From an uncultured Bacteroidales bacterium (GTDB lineage: Bacteria; Bacteroidota; Bacteroidia; Bacteroidales; UBA932): a stretch of DNA of 43,158 nt. Both the position numbers and the translations under genes were made by a program. The notes beneath the pieces are model-generated. The model was not told the DNA's origin, made no database searches, and was given only the letters and a program-made list of their open reading frames with translations. Location of the stretch: the NCBI GenBank assembly GCA_900545245.1, contig UQYV01000028.1:1-43158 (forward strand), in the 5' to 3' direction. The first letter of the stretch is position 1; each line of letters starts with the position of its first letter. Below are positions 25,943 to 33,185 of the stretch, one piece after another.

Positions 25943-26704
25943 ATGAAAACAATCTCATTTATCAAAAATCTTGCTGCCATCTTGACACTCGCAGTTTCGA
26001 TTTCTTGCAATTCAAATGCGCAGGAGACCACATTCCCTCCATACCTTACGGTGAGTTCTGTCCCGAGCAGTAAAGTTCTGCTCCCGCCACCGCCTGAGCC
26101 CGGCTCGGTGGAGTTTCTGCTTGATGAGTACTATTATTTTGAAGCTAAGAAACTCAGGGATACCCCGCGCGGACAGCAGGCAATTGATGATGCCAAAATG
26201 GGTGAAGCCGTGCTGCAGCAACTCGGGATCCCGTTCGGGCATAAAATTACCGAACAAAGAATGCCGGCACTTTACAAATTGCTGATGAGAGCCAAGGAAA
26301 CATTCGGGAGCTATGGATGCAACCAGGCCAAGGAATATTACGCCCGCACCCGCCCGTTTGTGTATTATGGAGAGTCCAGTCTTACTCCGTGGGATGAAAA
26401 TTGGCTGAAGACAAACTATTCCTATCCATCCGGTCATAGTGCAATTTTCTATGGGCTGGCCTGTATCCTCAGTTCTTTGAAACCGGAGAGGCAGGAAGAA
26501 ATCTACAGTAGGGCTGACGAAGGAGCCTATTCTCGTGTGATTGCCGGTTGTCATTGGATGAGCGACACGAGAGCCGCACGAGTGGTTGCTATGATGGTTT
26601 TCGCGAGACTACAAGCGGATTCAGACTACCAGGAGGACTTTCTCCTTGCCAAGAAAGAACTGGCCCGAATTGAAACTCCTGACGTGATTTATGTTGTCGA
26701 CTGA
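25943..26704 (+). CDS. Class A non-specific acid phosphatase (PAP2 superfamily)
   Basis: A 253-residue secreted phosphatase. All three catalytic motifs of the class A/PAP2 family are present: K-x6-RP in KEYYARTRP, PSGHS in YPSGHSAIFYG, and SR-x5-H-x3-D in SRVIAGCHWMSD. The enzyme would hydrolyse organic phosphomonoesters in the periplasm through a phosphohistidine. The signal sequence has a SISC lipobox-like site (Cys22) and a nearby NSNA cleavage possibility, so it may be lipidated or soluble. Pro-rich text (LLPPPPEPGS) follows, as in PhoN/PhoC-like enzymes. It is a single gene with a putative promoter, followed by a small secreted protein on the same strand. Confidence 0.92.
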   Translation: MKTISFIKNLAAILTLAVSISCNSNAQETTFPPYLTVSSVPSSKVLLPPPPEPGSVEFLLDEYYYFEAKKLRDTPRGQQAIDDAKMGEAVLQQLGIPFGHKITEQRMPALYKLLMRAKETFGSYGCNQAKEYYARTRPFVYYGESSLTPWDENWLKTNYSYPSGHSAIFYGLACILSSLKPERQEEIYSRADEGAYSRVIAGCHWMSDTRAARVVAMMVFARLQADSDYQEDFLLAKKELARIETPDVIYVVD

Positions 26705-26756
26705 AGACCGAAGGGTAAGTTTTAATAAAGTTTAATTCATAATATTGACGGTTACA

Positions 26757-27263
26757 ATGAAAAAGATAATTACACTTGCTATTGTATTATTGGCAGGAGC
26801 GGGAGTCATTTCCGCGCAAAGTGATACCAACAGATATTGGACAACACAAATGATTGATGGGTATACCTGTCACGTGCATAGCACCAAATATCTGTATTTC
26901 TTGGGTTATAGTAATGTATTCGAAAGCTTTGAGTACTTTGAGGGAATGACATTATTTTATTGTACAATATCTCTTCCTATGTCGCTTGATGATGAGCGCC
27001 CTACGGCAGTTCCGGACTATTTTATGCAAAACAATGAAAGAAATATCTATGTTACGGTTCGGTATTATTCGCACGGAACTCCTTGCAGGACAGAAAGAAT
27101 AATCTGCTATTCTGAAAAAAGAGACGAGGTGATATATGTCGATTGCTTGTACGGATATAGTTACGATATTATTAATTGGCTTGAGAACTATGGTGATATT
27201 GAACTCTCTGTTCCATTGACCGATGGCTCTTCATCCAGACTGTATGTGCACCAAAGGTCGTGA
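26757..27263 (+). CDS. Small secreted protein of unknown function, possibly truncated
   Basis: A 168-residue protein, unrecognised. MKKIITLAIVLLAGAGVISAQ is a clear signal peptide with cleavage after SAQ or ISA; the earlier in-frame ATG at 26745 adds only MTVT. The mature part is rich in Tyr and aromatic residues (YWTTQMIDGYTCHVHSTKYLYFLGY, YVDCLYGYSYDIINW) and has several Cys. Codon use is more AT-rich than that of neighbours, which hints at different origin. The TGA stop at 27261-27263 is followed in the same frame by 58 further sense codons, so the gene may be the front part of a longer one. Confidence 0.6.
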   Translation: MKKIITLAIVLLAGAGVISAQSDTNRYWTTQMIDGYTCHVHSTKYLYFLGYSNVFESFEYFEGMTLFYCTISLPMSLDDERPTAVPDYFMQNNERNIYVTVRYYSHGTPCRTERIICYSEKRDEVIYVDCLYGYSYDIINWLENYGDIELSVPLTDGSSSRLYVHQRS

Positions 27264-27278
27264 CAACAGTTTAGGCCG

Positions 27279-27440
27279 ATGGCGCATCTGCCGGAGGAGG
27301 CCGCATCGGTGAAGGGATATGACGGAAATGTCGTCGTCCGTGTTGTGGATGCCGGAAGAAAATACTATATTGCCACGACTTCGGATTCGGACGGGATGAT
27401 GATTGGGAAGAGTGTTTCCGGGCTATACAAGAGCAGATAG
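27279..27440 (+). pseudogene. In-frame continuation after the stop of the preceding gene
   Basis: From ATG 27279 to TAG 27440 there is a 53-codon open frame (MAHLPEEAASVKGYDG, then VVVRVVDAGRKYYIATT and SGLYKSR). It is exactly in frame with the previous gene, separated only by its TGA and five codons. Composition is protein-like. It may be the detached 3' end of that gene, cut by a nonsense mutation, or an independent small protein. Confidence 0.4.
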
Positions 27441-27486
27441 TACAAGTTCAGATTTTGAATAGTCGAATTATAAAATCAAACTCATT

Positions 27487-28365
27487 GTGAAGAAAGTCAT
27501 AGGAATCGGGGAGACTGTTTGGGATGTTTTTCCTTCCGGCAAGCGTCTTGGCGGAGCTCCGGTGAATTTTGCGTTTTTCGCAAAGGAATTCGGGGCAGAA
27601 TCCTTCCCTGTGTCGGCAATAGGCAATGATGAATTGGGAGTCAAGACAATGGAGGCGCTTGAAAAAACCGGTCTGAATCTCGATTATATCCAATGTAACG
27701 GACATCCGACAAGTCGGGTGATTGTGACTATGGATGAAGCGGGAGTGCCCGAGTATGAGATTGTCGAGGGGGTTGCCTGGGATGCGCTTGACTGCAATGA
27801 AAAGACCGTTGCACTTTTGGCGGAGGCGGATGTGGTCTGCTGGGGAACACTGGCTCAGAGAACTCCGTTTTCGCGTGAAAACATTCTGCGGATGGTGGAT
27901 TCTGCGCCTGAGTCTTGCCTTAGGGTCTATGACATCAATCTTCGTCAGCACTATTTCTGTCGAGAAACTGTTGAGGAGTCTTTACGACGGGCAGATATCC
28001 TGAAACTCAATGAGGATGAACTGCCGATTGTAGTGGGATTGTTCTCGATTTCGGGTTCTGCTCTTGAACAGATTCTCGGCTTGATTGAGAGGTTTTCTTT
28101 GAAGAATGTTATTTTTACCCAGGGTTCGCTTTGCAGCGAGGTCTATGGACCGGAGGGACTTCTCTCACACAGGGATACGCCGAAAGTTAAGGTCGTTGAC
28201 ACGGTCGGAGCGGGGGATTCTTTCACCGCGACCTACATTATGGCGCGTCTTGAAGGAAAACCTGTGGAAGATGCTCATTCTCTTGCGGTTGAGCTTGCTG
28301 CCTATGTCTGCACTTGCAGCGGGGCAATAAATCCTGTTCCGGAGTCTTTAAAGAAGCTTTTCTGA
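27487..28365 (+). CDS. PfkB-family sugar kinase, fructokinase-like
   Basis: A 292-residue cytoplasmic ribokinase/PfkB-family kinase. The start codon is GTG (27487), since the GIGETVWDVFPSGKRLGGAPVNFAFF segment must be retained and no ATG is available. The first signature is GGAPVNFAFFAKEFG and the second DTVGAGDSFTATYI, with the catalytic Asp in GAGD. Fructose is the likeliest substrate from similarity to bacterial fructokinases, but mannose or other sugars cannot be excluded. It is not clustered with transporters here. Downstream lies a hairpin-rich spacer. Confidence 0.88.
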   Translation: MKKVIGIGETVWDVFPSGKRLGGAPVNFAFFAKEFGAESFPVSAIGNDELGVKTMEALEKTGLNLDYIQCNGHPTSRVIVTMDEAGVPEYEIVEGVAWDALDCNEKTVALLAEADVVCWGTLAQRTPFSRENILRMVDSAPESCLRVYDINLRQHYFCRETVEESLRRADILKLNEDELPIVVGLFSISGSALEQILGLIERFSLKNVIFTQGSLCSEVYGPEGLLSHRDTPKVKVVDTVGAGDSFTATYIMARLEGKPVEDAHSLAVELAAYVCTCSGAINPVPESLKKLF

Positions 28366-28585
28366 TTTTTGTGCTTTGACGGTTACTAAATAATCATTAA
28401 AAAATAACTTGAACAATTTGTATATCTTTATGGTCTTTTCTCATCAGCCCTTATTTCTTCAGCAACGAAAGCCGGGCGGATGGGGTGGCTCCTGTCAGGG
28501 ATTTGAAATTTCTGTAGAGGGCGGCTTCGCCGGAAGCTATACTCGCATCGTGCCATTTCCGAAAACGGGAAAATGGGAAGACCAA

Positions 28586-28621
28586 GAGGGGGCGACCAAA
28601 ATACTTTTTGGTCACCCCCTC
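28586..28621. repeat. Palindromic element, copy 1
   Basis: Arms 28586-28601 and 28606-28621 pair in 15 of 16 positions around a 4-nt loop. The arm text GACCAAAA and the downstream TTCCTGACTCCCGCA (28630-28644) recur, diverged, at 43104-43158 inside coaE. The hairpin could also stop pfkB transcription, but the T-run is in the stem. Confidence 0.6.
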
Positions 28622-28743
28622 TCTTAGATTTCCTGACTCCCGCAGACTAACATCTGCGCCCCTATCTGGGGAATCTCGCGCCTGAGGCGTGGTCCCTCCG
28701 GGATTTTGGGTCAGCGTCCTCTCGAAAATTTATTTGTAAGCCA

Positions 28744-28777
28744 TTTTCTGACAGCCCGCTGAAAGGATGTCAGAAAA
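28744..28777 (-). terminator. Inverted repeat after mdh, terminator candidate
   Basis: TTTTCTGACA (28744-28753) and TGTCAGAAAA (28768-28777) are perfect 10-bp arms with a 14-nt loop, eight nucleotides beyond the mdh stop. No long T-run follows, so termination strength is uncertain. Confidence 0.4.
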
Positions 28778-28784
28778 CAGTTAT

Positions 28785-29771
28785 TTAGAGATTTGCGTTA
28801 TCTTTCTTCCAGTCTGCAACAGCCGGGATGATGCCGAGGGCAACAATCTCGTCGCGCATTTTGCAGAGGTGCTCGTAGGAAGCGTCAAGTGCCGCCATTT
28901 CCTCAGGAGTACCCTTAGGCATAGTGAAGTGGCATCCTGTGGCGTCAATTGTAGTCGGCATTGCCATCATAACGTTCTTGAACTTATCTGTGTTCACATA
29001 AGTTCCGGCAGGAAGAGTGAACGGTGTTCCGCCCATTGCTGCCTCAATCATTTTCACTGCTGCATAGGCAGGGCTCTGGAATGATGAACGGCCGCGAAGT
29101 TTGATGATTGATGAACCGCCCTGAATTGTGTGCTGCTTGATTTCAGCCATCTTCTCCTCAGAGAGACCCATTTCTGAAAGCGGTTTGCCTGCAACCTTTA
29201 CCTGAGAAGCGAAGACTGCCATCTGCTCGCCGTGACCACCGTAGGTGTGTGCGCCTGTAACTGCGCTCTGCGGAACGCCGAACTCCTTTGCGAGGTTGCT
29301 CTGGAGACGGGTTGAGTCGAGGGCTGCGAGGGAAGTGAGCTGCTCCGGTTTCAGGCCTGAGTGGATGAGGGCTGTGAGAGCCGTCACGTCAGCCGGGTTA
29401 AAGATGACAACCACATGCTTCACGTCCGGGCAGTACTTCTTGATGTAGTCTCCGAACTGTGCGGCAATCTGGCAGTTTCCCTTGAGAAGGTCCTCGCGGG
29501 TCATGCCCTCCTTACGAGGTGCTCCGCCTGATGAGATGATGTACTTAGCGTCCTTGAATGCAACCTCAGGATCTACTGTCCAGGTGATGTTTGCGTCTTC
29601 GAATCCGCAGTGGTACATTTCCTCTGCCACGCCGTGAACGCCCGGCTCGAAGATGTCATAGAGGCAGATGTTCGGGGTGAGGCCGAGCATGAGAGCTGTC
29701 TGTGCCATGTTTGAACCGATCATTCCGCCGGCACCCACGATTGTAAGTTTCTCGTTTGTCAAATACTTCAT
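28785..29771 (-). CDS. mdh: Malate dehydrogenase
   Basis: A 328-residue NAD-dependent malate dehydrogenase of the lactate/malate dehydrogenase family, interconverting malate and oxaloacetate in the cytoplasm. The NAD loop is TIVGAGGMIGSNM, followed by ISSGGAPRKEGMTREDLLKGN (the mobile substrate loop with Arg residues), VIFNPADVTA, LDSTRLQSNLA and GAHTYGGHGEQM, whose His is the catalytic base. Length fits the Bacteroidetes form. It is transcribed alone on the minus strand. If the TAAATTTG box at 29947-29954 is its promoter, the message carries a leader of about 170 nt. Confidence 0.94.
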   Translation of the reverse strand: MKYLTNEKLTIVGAGGMIGSNMAQTALMLGLTPNICLYDIFEPGVHGVAEEMYHCGFEDANITWTVDPEVAFKDAKYIISSGGAPRKEGMTREDLLKGNCQIAAQFGDYIKKYCPDVKHVVVIFNPADVTALTALIHSGLKPEQLTSLAALDSTRLQSNLAKEFGVPQSAVTGAHTYGGHGEQMAVFASQVKVAGKPLSEMGLSEEKMAEIKQHTIQGGSSIIKLRGRSSFQSPAYAAVKMIEAAMGGTPFTLPAGTYVNTDKFKNVMMAMPTTIDATGCHFTMPKGTPEEMAALDASYEHLCKMRDEIVALGIIPAVADWKKDNANL

Positions 29772-29946
29772 GATACTACTATTTTATATTATTTATATTT
29801 AATATATTTCGCAAGTGTTCTAACGTCTTGCTAAACTTATCTCATTTATCAAACTGTTACGAACAATGAAAACATCGGGTAGTTTTCCGGGCGAAACCGG
29901 ATGCCCTTGTAAGCAAAAGCAGTTCCAACTCCCTGAAATTCGGGCG

Positions 29947-29954
29947 CAAATTTA
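29947..29954 (-). promoter_or_regulatory. Possible -7 box for mdh with a long leader
   Basis: TAAATTTG on the minus strand, 175 nt before the mdh start, overlapping the region of the oppositely directed small-RNA promoter. No good TTTG is seen upstream. The leader 29772-29940 contains CATCCGG/CCGG-type pairing but no riboswitch class that I recognise. Confidence 0.3.
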
Positions 29955-29982
29955 GTAAATAATTAAAAAATAACTATCTTTG
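29951..29982 (+). promoter_or_regulatory. Promoter of a candidate small RNA
   Basis: TTTA (29951-29954), a 20-nt spacer and TATCTTTG (29975-29982), one mismatch from the consensus. Transcription would begin near 29986-29989. Confidence 0.55.
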
Positions 29983-29985
29983 CAG

Positions 29986-30140
29986 ACGTAATTGTTAATT
30001 ATTGCAGAAACGTGGAACCTCCCAGTCCAATATCAGGCACTCAGAGCATAGCGGCGGACAGTCTTTCTGACGACCCGCTGTCGACCACCCATTATATCGT
30101 GACATCGGGCACATCCTCTTTAACAGAGGGTGCGGTTTTT
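29986..30140 (+). ncRNA. Candidate small RNA, possibly 6S-like (Bacteroidales-1 type)
   Basis: This stretch of about 155 nt is framed by a promoter (29951-29982) and a terminator hairpin (30109-30140), and contains no open frame. AGCGG near 30049 pairs with CCGCT near 30075, and GTGG near 30013 with CCAC near 30085, so a long partly paired rod with internal loops is possible. The promoter-to-terminator layout recalls the Bacteroidales-1 motif, reported as a 6S-type RNA. That identity is a guess; the alternative is an attenuated leader of the downstream phosphopantetheinyl transferase gene. Confidence 0.5.
30109..30140 (+). terminator. Rho-independent terminator of the candidate small RNA
   Basis: GCAC pairs with GTGC and CCTCT with AGAGG, with a small bulge, followed by GG and TTTTT (30136-30140). 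Confidence 0.6.
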
Positions 30141-30186
30141 CGTGTCCTGCAATATGACATTTTGTGAAACCAGCTTTTAAAGCTAT

Positions 30187-30831
30187 ATGGCACTATATCT
30201 TAAAAAGGAACTTGAAAACGGAGCCGAACTTGCTGTTTGGCAAATTACAGAAACTGAAGATGAACTCAAAACCTTGAGTTCTGTCCCCACCGACGAGATG
30301 GAGGAGATAAACCTTTATGGAAACGAGTCGCAGAGAAAGCAGCGCCTCGCCGTGAGGGCTCTCATCAACGAACTCTTCGACGAGAAGATGTATCTCGACC
30401 ACCACGACAACGGCAAGCCATACCTTGAAAACTGTGCCACGAACATAAGCATCACTCACACGGACAAATATGTAGCCGTCATCATCCACGATGAGGACGA
30501 CCTTGGCATTGATATCGAATCCCTCGACCGCGACTTCTCTTCCGTTGAAAAAAAGGCGCTGTCGGAAGATGAGATTGATGACCTCGATGATGACGACAGA
30601 AAAAAGAAGAACGAGCAGCTCGCGATTTATTGGTGCGCGAAGGAGGCCATCTTCAAGAGAATGTCACAGAACAGGGTCGACTTCGCCGAACAGATTGAGG
30701 TTGAGAAGTTCAATCCTAAGGGTGAAGGGGAATTGGAGGCTACATTCATCCATAAGGACGGGCATGAGGAGGAGTTTGATTTGGAGTATATTGTGTTTGA
30801 TCGTCACGTCCTCGTCTGGCTGGTAGGTTAA
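30187..30831 (+). CDS. 4'-phosphopantetheinyl transferase superfamily protein
   Basis: A 214-residue cytoplasmic enzyme that transfers phosphopantetheine from CoA to acyl or peptidyl carrier proteins. The Sfp/AcpT-type motifs are present: DNGKPYLEN, NISITHTDKYVAVII (substrate histidine), LGIDIESLDRDF (metal-binding acidic pair) and WCAKEAIFKRM (the W-x-x-KEA motif). An unusually acidic stretch, LSEDEIDDLDDDDRKKKNEQ, lies before the KEA helix. It follows the candidate small RNA by 46 nt, so read-through could express it. It may serve the housekeeping acyl carrier protein; no biosynthetic cluster is nearby. Confidence 0.87.
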   Translation: MALYLKKELENGAELAVWQITETEDELKTLSSVPTDEMEEINLYGNESQRKQRLAVRALINELFDEKMYLDHHDNGKPYLENCATNISITHTDKYVAVIIHDEDDLGIDIESLDRDFSSVEKKALSEDEIDDLDDDDRKKKNEQLAIYWCAKEAIFKRMSQNRVDFAEQIEVEKFNPKGEGELEATFIHKDGHEEEFDLEYIVFDRHVLVWLVG

Positions 30832-30835
30832 AGAG

Positions 30836-30946
30836 ACGGCGGTCTGCTTCGTTGGGCGGCTTGATGAAATCCTCCCTTCTTATTGACCCCTCCTGTCCCC
30901 TCGCAGGGGAAGTGGTGCTCCGCGGACCTCTTTTATGGTTTGAGGG
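30836..30946. repeat. Repeat-like hairpin region after the PPTase gene
   Basis: The segment 30836-30872 (GGCGGTCTGCTTCGTTGGG, then CGGCTTGATGAAATCC) resembles the reverse complement of 7892-7930. Next comes a hairpin with CCCCT-CGC-AGGGG at 30897-30909, enclosed by ACCCCTC (30889) and GAGGGGG (30939). A shorter match, GGCGGTCTGCTTT, occurs at 39631. These look like members of a dispersed intergenic repeat family. Confidence 0.45.
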
Positions 30947-31065
30947 GGTATGTGCAGAAACGGAGAACGCTGATGACGCCATTCTAACAAGGATTTGATT
31001 TCGTACTCTTTCCGCATAACTCCAAAAATGTGGGAACTTTTTTCACATTTCCCATAGCAAATTGT

Positions 31066-31073
31066 TAAATTTG
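31066..31073 (+). promoter_or_regulatory. -7 box for the YhcG-like gene
   Basis: TAAATTTG, 16 nt before the start codon, with TTTC 21 nt further upstream (31041-31044). Confidence 0.4.
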
Positions 31074-31089
31074 CACAAATTGATAGTCT

Positions 31090-32218
31090 ATGGAAGAAAA
31101 AGATATCATTGTCCCTCAGGTCGATACCCTGTTCGAAAAGGTTTCGATACTCATTGACCAATCACGCAAACAGATCAAGACGGCCGTAAACCTTTCCATG
31201 GTTTATACCTACTATGGGATTGGTCAATATATTGTTGAAGACGAGCAGCAAGGGAATTATCGGGCTGAATATGGGAAGAAGGTTCTGTCTGAATTATCTG
31301 ACAAGTTGACGCGGAAATACGGAAATGGTTGGTCGGAGGAAACACTTACAAGATGCCGGAAGTTCTATGTCGTTTATTCTTCTGACACGATTTCGTCAAC
31401 ACCGTTGACGGAATCTCCCACTCGGACTGCTGACCTCAATTCCGTCAACAATGTTGACATAATTTCACACGAGGCGGCCAGGACTCCAGAATTTGTGCTG
31501 GATTGGTCTCATTACCTGATACTTATGAGGGTCAAAGACCAGAATGCCCGCAAATTCTATGAGATAGAAAGTCTCAAGAGCAACTGGAACGTACGCCAGC
31601 TTCAACGCCAGGTTAACAGCAGCCTCTATGAACGTGTCGCGTTGAGCCGGGACAAGAAGGAAGTGATGCGCCTTGCCAACGAGGGCAATGTGATTGAGAA
31701 GCCATCCGACCTGATCAAGAATCCAATTACCCTGGAATTCCTGGGGCTGAAACCGGAAGCCGCCTACACGGAGACCAAACTTGAGTCGGCCATTATCGAC
31801 AAGATGCAGGATTTCCTGCACGAACTGGGAAAAGGCTTCCTTTTCGACCAGCGGCAGAAGCGGTTCACGTTTGACGAAGACAATTACTTTGTGGATCTGG
31901 TGTTCTACAATCGTCTGTTGCAGTGCTTTGTGCTGATTGACCTAAAAATTGACAAACTCACGCATCAGGACCTGGGCCAGATGCAGATGTATGTGAACTA
32001 CTACGACCGCTACGTCAAACAACCCTTCGAGAAACCGACGGTCGGAATTCTGCTCTGCAAGGAGAAGAAAGATGCGATGGTTGAGCTAACACTCCCTAAA
32101 GATGCCAATATCTATGCAGCCGAATACGCCCTTTATCTGCCGGGACAAGAAGGAACTTCAGCAAAAGCTGCAGGACTGGATTGCAGAATTCGTCGAAGAC
32201 GAGCCGGAGGGGCATTGA
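31090..32218 (+). pseudogene. YhcG/DUF1016 PDDEXK nuclease, frameshifted near its C-terminus
   Basis: The first 350 codons match the DUF1016/YhcG family: LSMVYTYYGIGQYIVE, YGKKVLSELSDKL, LDWSHYLILMRV, NPITLEFLGLKPEAAYTE and the nuclease core FVDLVFYNRLLQCFVLIDLKI with THQDLGQMQMYVNYYDR. After ALYLP the frame is lost: one extra G in the GGG at 32142-32144. Removing it restores LPDKKELQQKLQDWIAEF and a stop at 32216-32218, the usual end. As read, the ATG frame runs on to 32466 with unrelated text. It may be a sequencing error, a phase-variable G-run or recent decay. The core is intact, so activity may persist. Family members occur in restriction and DNA-repair settings; the role is unknown here. 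Confidence 0.8.
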
Positions 32219-32402
32219 CCAGCGCAAGTCTGTGGCCAGCTGTGCCGGGCACAATCTTGCGACCGCTTATTCTTACCGGCCCAGAACCCAAGGCCTTGAC
32301 TTCCCCTCTGATAGCCCCTTTACAGCGAAAAATCCCAACGTCAGCAACACGCCTGTCAGGATTCCTAAAAAAATGTAAGTTCTTTGCTCATAGATTATTG
32401 AT

Positions 32403-33068
32403 TTATTTGGCTATAGATGATGCTTCTACCCGGGAACGGATATCATCCAGCACTTCGCCGTTGTAGGTAAAATATTTTGCTCCTTGGTATGCGCCGGAGG
32501 TGTTGCGTTTCTCTACGGGCATAAATGTGCCCACGAAGGGAGAGAGCTTGTAGATGCGCCCTTCGTATTCAATCTGGTCGTCGCTGGCTACCTTTACTTT
32601 GACGCCGGTGGGGACGAAAGTCAGTTCTGAGCCGATGGAAATGCCGACCATACTGAATTTGAACCTTGGCCTATGCGGGTTGAGAGGCTTGTCCGGCTGG
32701 GCCGGGGTCTCCGGCTTGGCTACAACCGGCTGGTTGTTCTCGTACATCGTAATCACTGCATCGTCCAAAATCATCGCCTCGTCCTTGAAAATTTCCAGGG
32801 CGAGTTCGGGTTTGATGTTGAAAAATTCCCGGTTCTGACGGATACGAAGGTCTGTCAGCCGGTCTATGGCCTTGTGAATTTTCTTTTCGACAATGTCGTA
32901 CTTTTCTGTCTTGAGGGTAGCGAATATCTCAAAAGGCAGCGGAACGGCGGTGTTGTCCAGTTCCTTGGAACGGATATCAACGGGACGGGAGCTCTTGCCA
33001 ATTTTTACCCAGTCTTCGCGAAAACTGGGATTTGTGAGGATGTAAACGTAGCCAGGTTCTTTAGCCAT
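32403..33068 (-). CDS. GIY-YIG nuclease-like protein (T5orf172 type) with C-terminal accessory domain
   Basis: A 221-residue protein. The start MAKEPGYVYILTNPSF (33068) is chosen, since the 13 codons upstream cover the -7 box TATATTTG (33097-33104). Residues 6-105 resemble the T5orf172 subgroup of GIY-YIG nucleases: GYVYILTNPSF, WVKIGKSSRPVDIRSKELDN and a later Glu-rich helix with NREFFNI. Residues 145-215 (FSMVGISIGSELTFVPTG, IEYEGRIYKLSPFVG) resemble small accessory domains found in restriction-linked proteins. It converges on the YhcG-like nuclease gene, so two nuclease-fold genes face each other. Between them, 32219-32402 holds nothing certain. Confidence 0.75.
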   Translation of the reverse strand: MAKEPGYVYILTNPSFREDWVKIGKSSRPVDIRSKELDNTAVPLPFEIFATLKTEKYDIVEKKIHKAIDRLTDLRIRQNREFFNIKPELALEIFKDEAMILDDAVITMYENNQPVVAKPETPAQPDKPLNPHRPRFKFSMVGISIGSELTFVPTGVKVKVASDDQIEYEGRIYKLSPFVGTFMPVEKRNTSGAYQGAKYFTYNGEVLDDIRSRVEASSIAK

Positions 33069-33185
33069 AGTGCCAGTTTGTTTTCGTGTTATCGTACAAA
33101 TATACAACTTTTTGCATAATGTCGGCTTGAAGCTAGAGTAAGGGTATTTGCAGGAAATGACAGTTGCTGCGGTTCAAGGGTTGTT

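Larger units (their letters stand above)
28366..28784. other. Non-coding spacer rich in short hairpins
   Basis: This 419-bp gap between pfkB and mdh holds no convincing gene. In 28586-28703 there are five adjacent perfect or near-perfect hairpins: 28586-28621, GCAGA/TCTGC (28642-28657), CCCC/GGGG (28659-28671), CGCC/GGCG (28679-28689) and TCCC/GGGA (28693-28703). A 10-bp inverted repeat (28744-28777) ends the gap. Confidence 0.6.

Noticed and set aside
27261..27263. TGA as a recoded (selenocysteine or Trp) codon
   Set aside because: Many other genes here, such as sigma factors and nuclease genes, use TGA as stop, and no SECIS-like structure is apparent.
28409..28627. 72-codon open frame in the pfkB-mdh spacer
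   Set aside because: It runs through the palindromic element and has no recognisable domain, start signal or family pattern. I treat it as chance, though a decayed repeat-borne peptide is possible.
30746..30982. Minus-strand open frame across the PPTase end and repeat
   Set aside because: It covers hairpin repeats and the end of a real gene; no protein family is visible.
32219..32402. Minus-strand frame with a hydrophobic stretch (FLGILTGVLLTLGFFAV)
   Set aside because: It looks like a transmembrane helix but has no start codon and no partner. It may be a fragment of a lost membrane protein, but evidence is too thin to list.
30832..33185. A complete new defence system around the two nuclease genes
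   Set aside because: Only two nuclease-fold genes are present, facing each other, one frameshifted; no methyltransferase, helicase or sensor gene accompanies them. It is not enough to claim a system.
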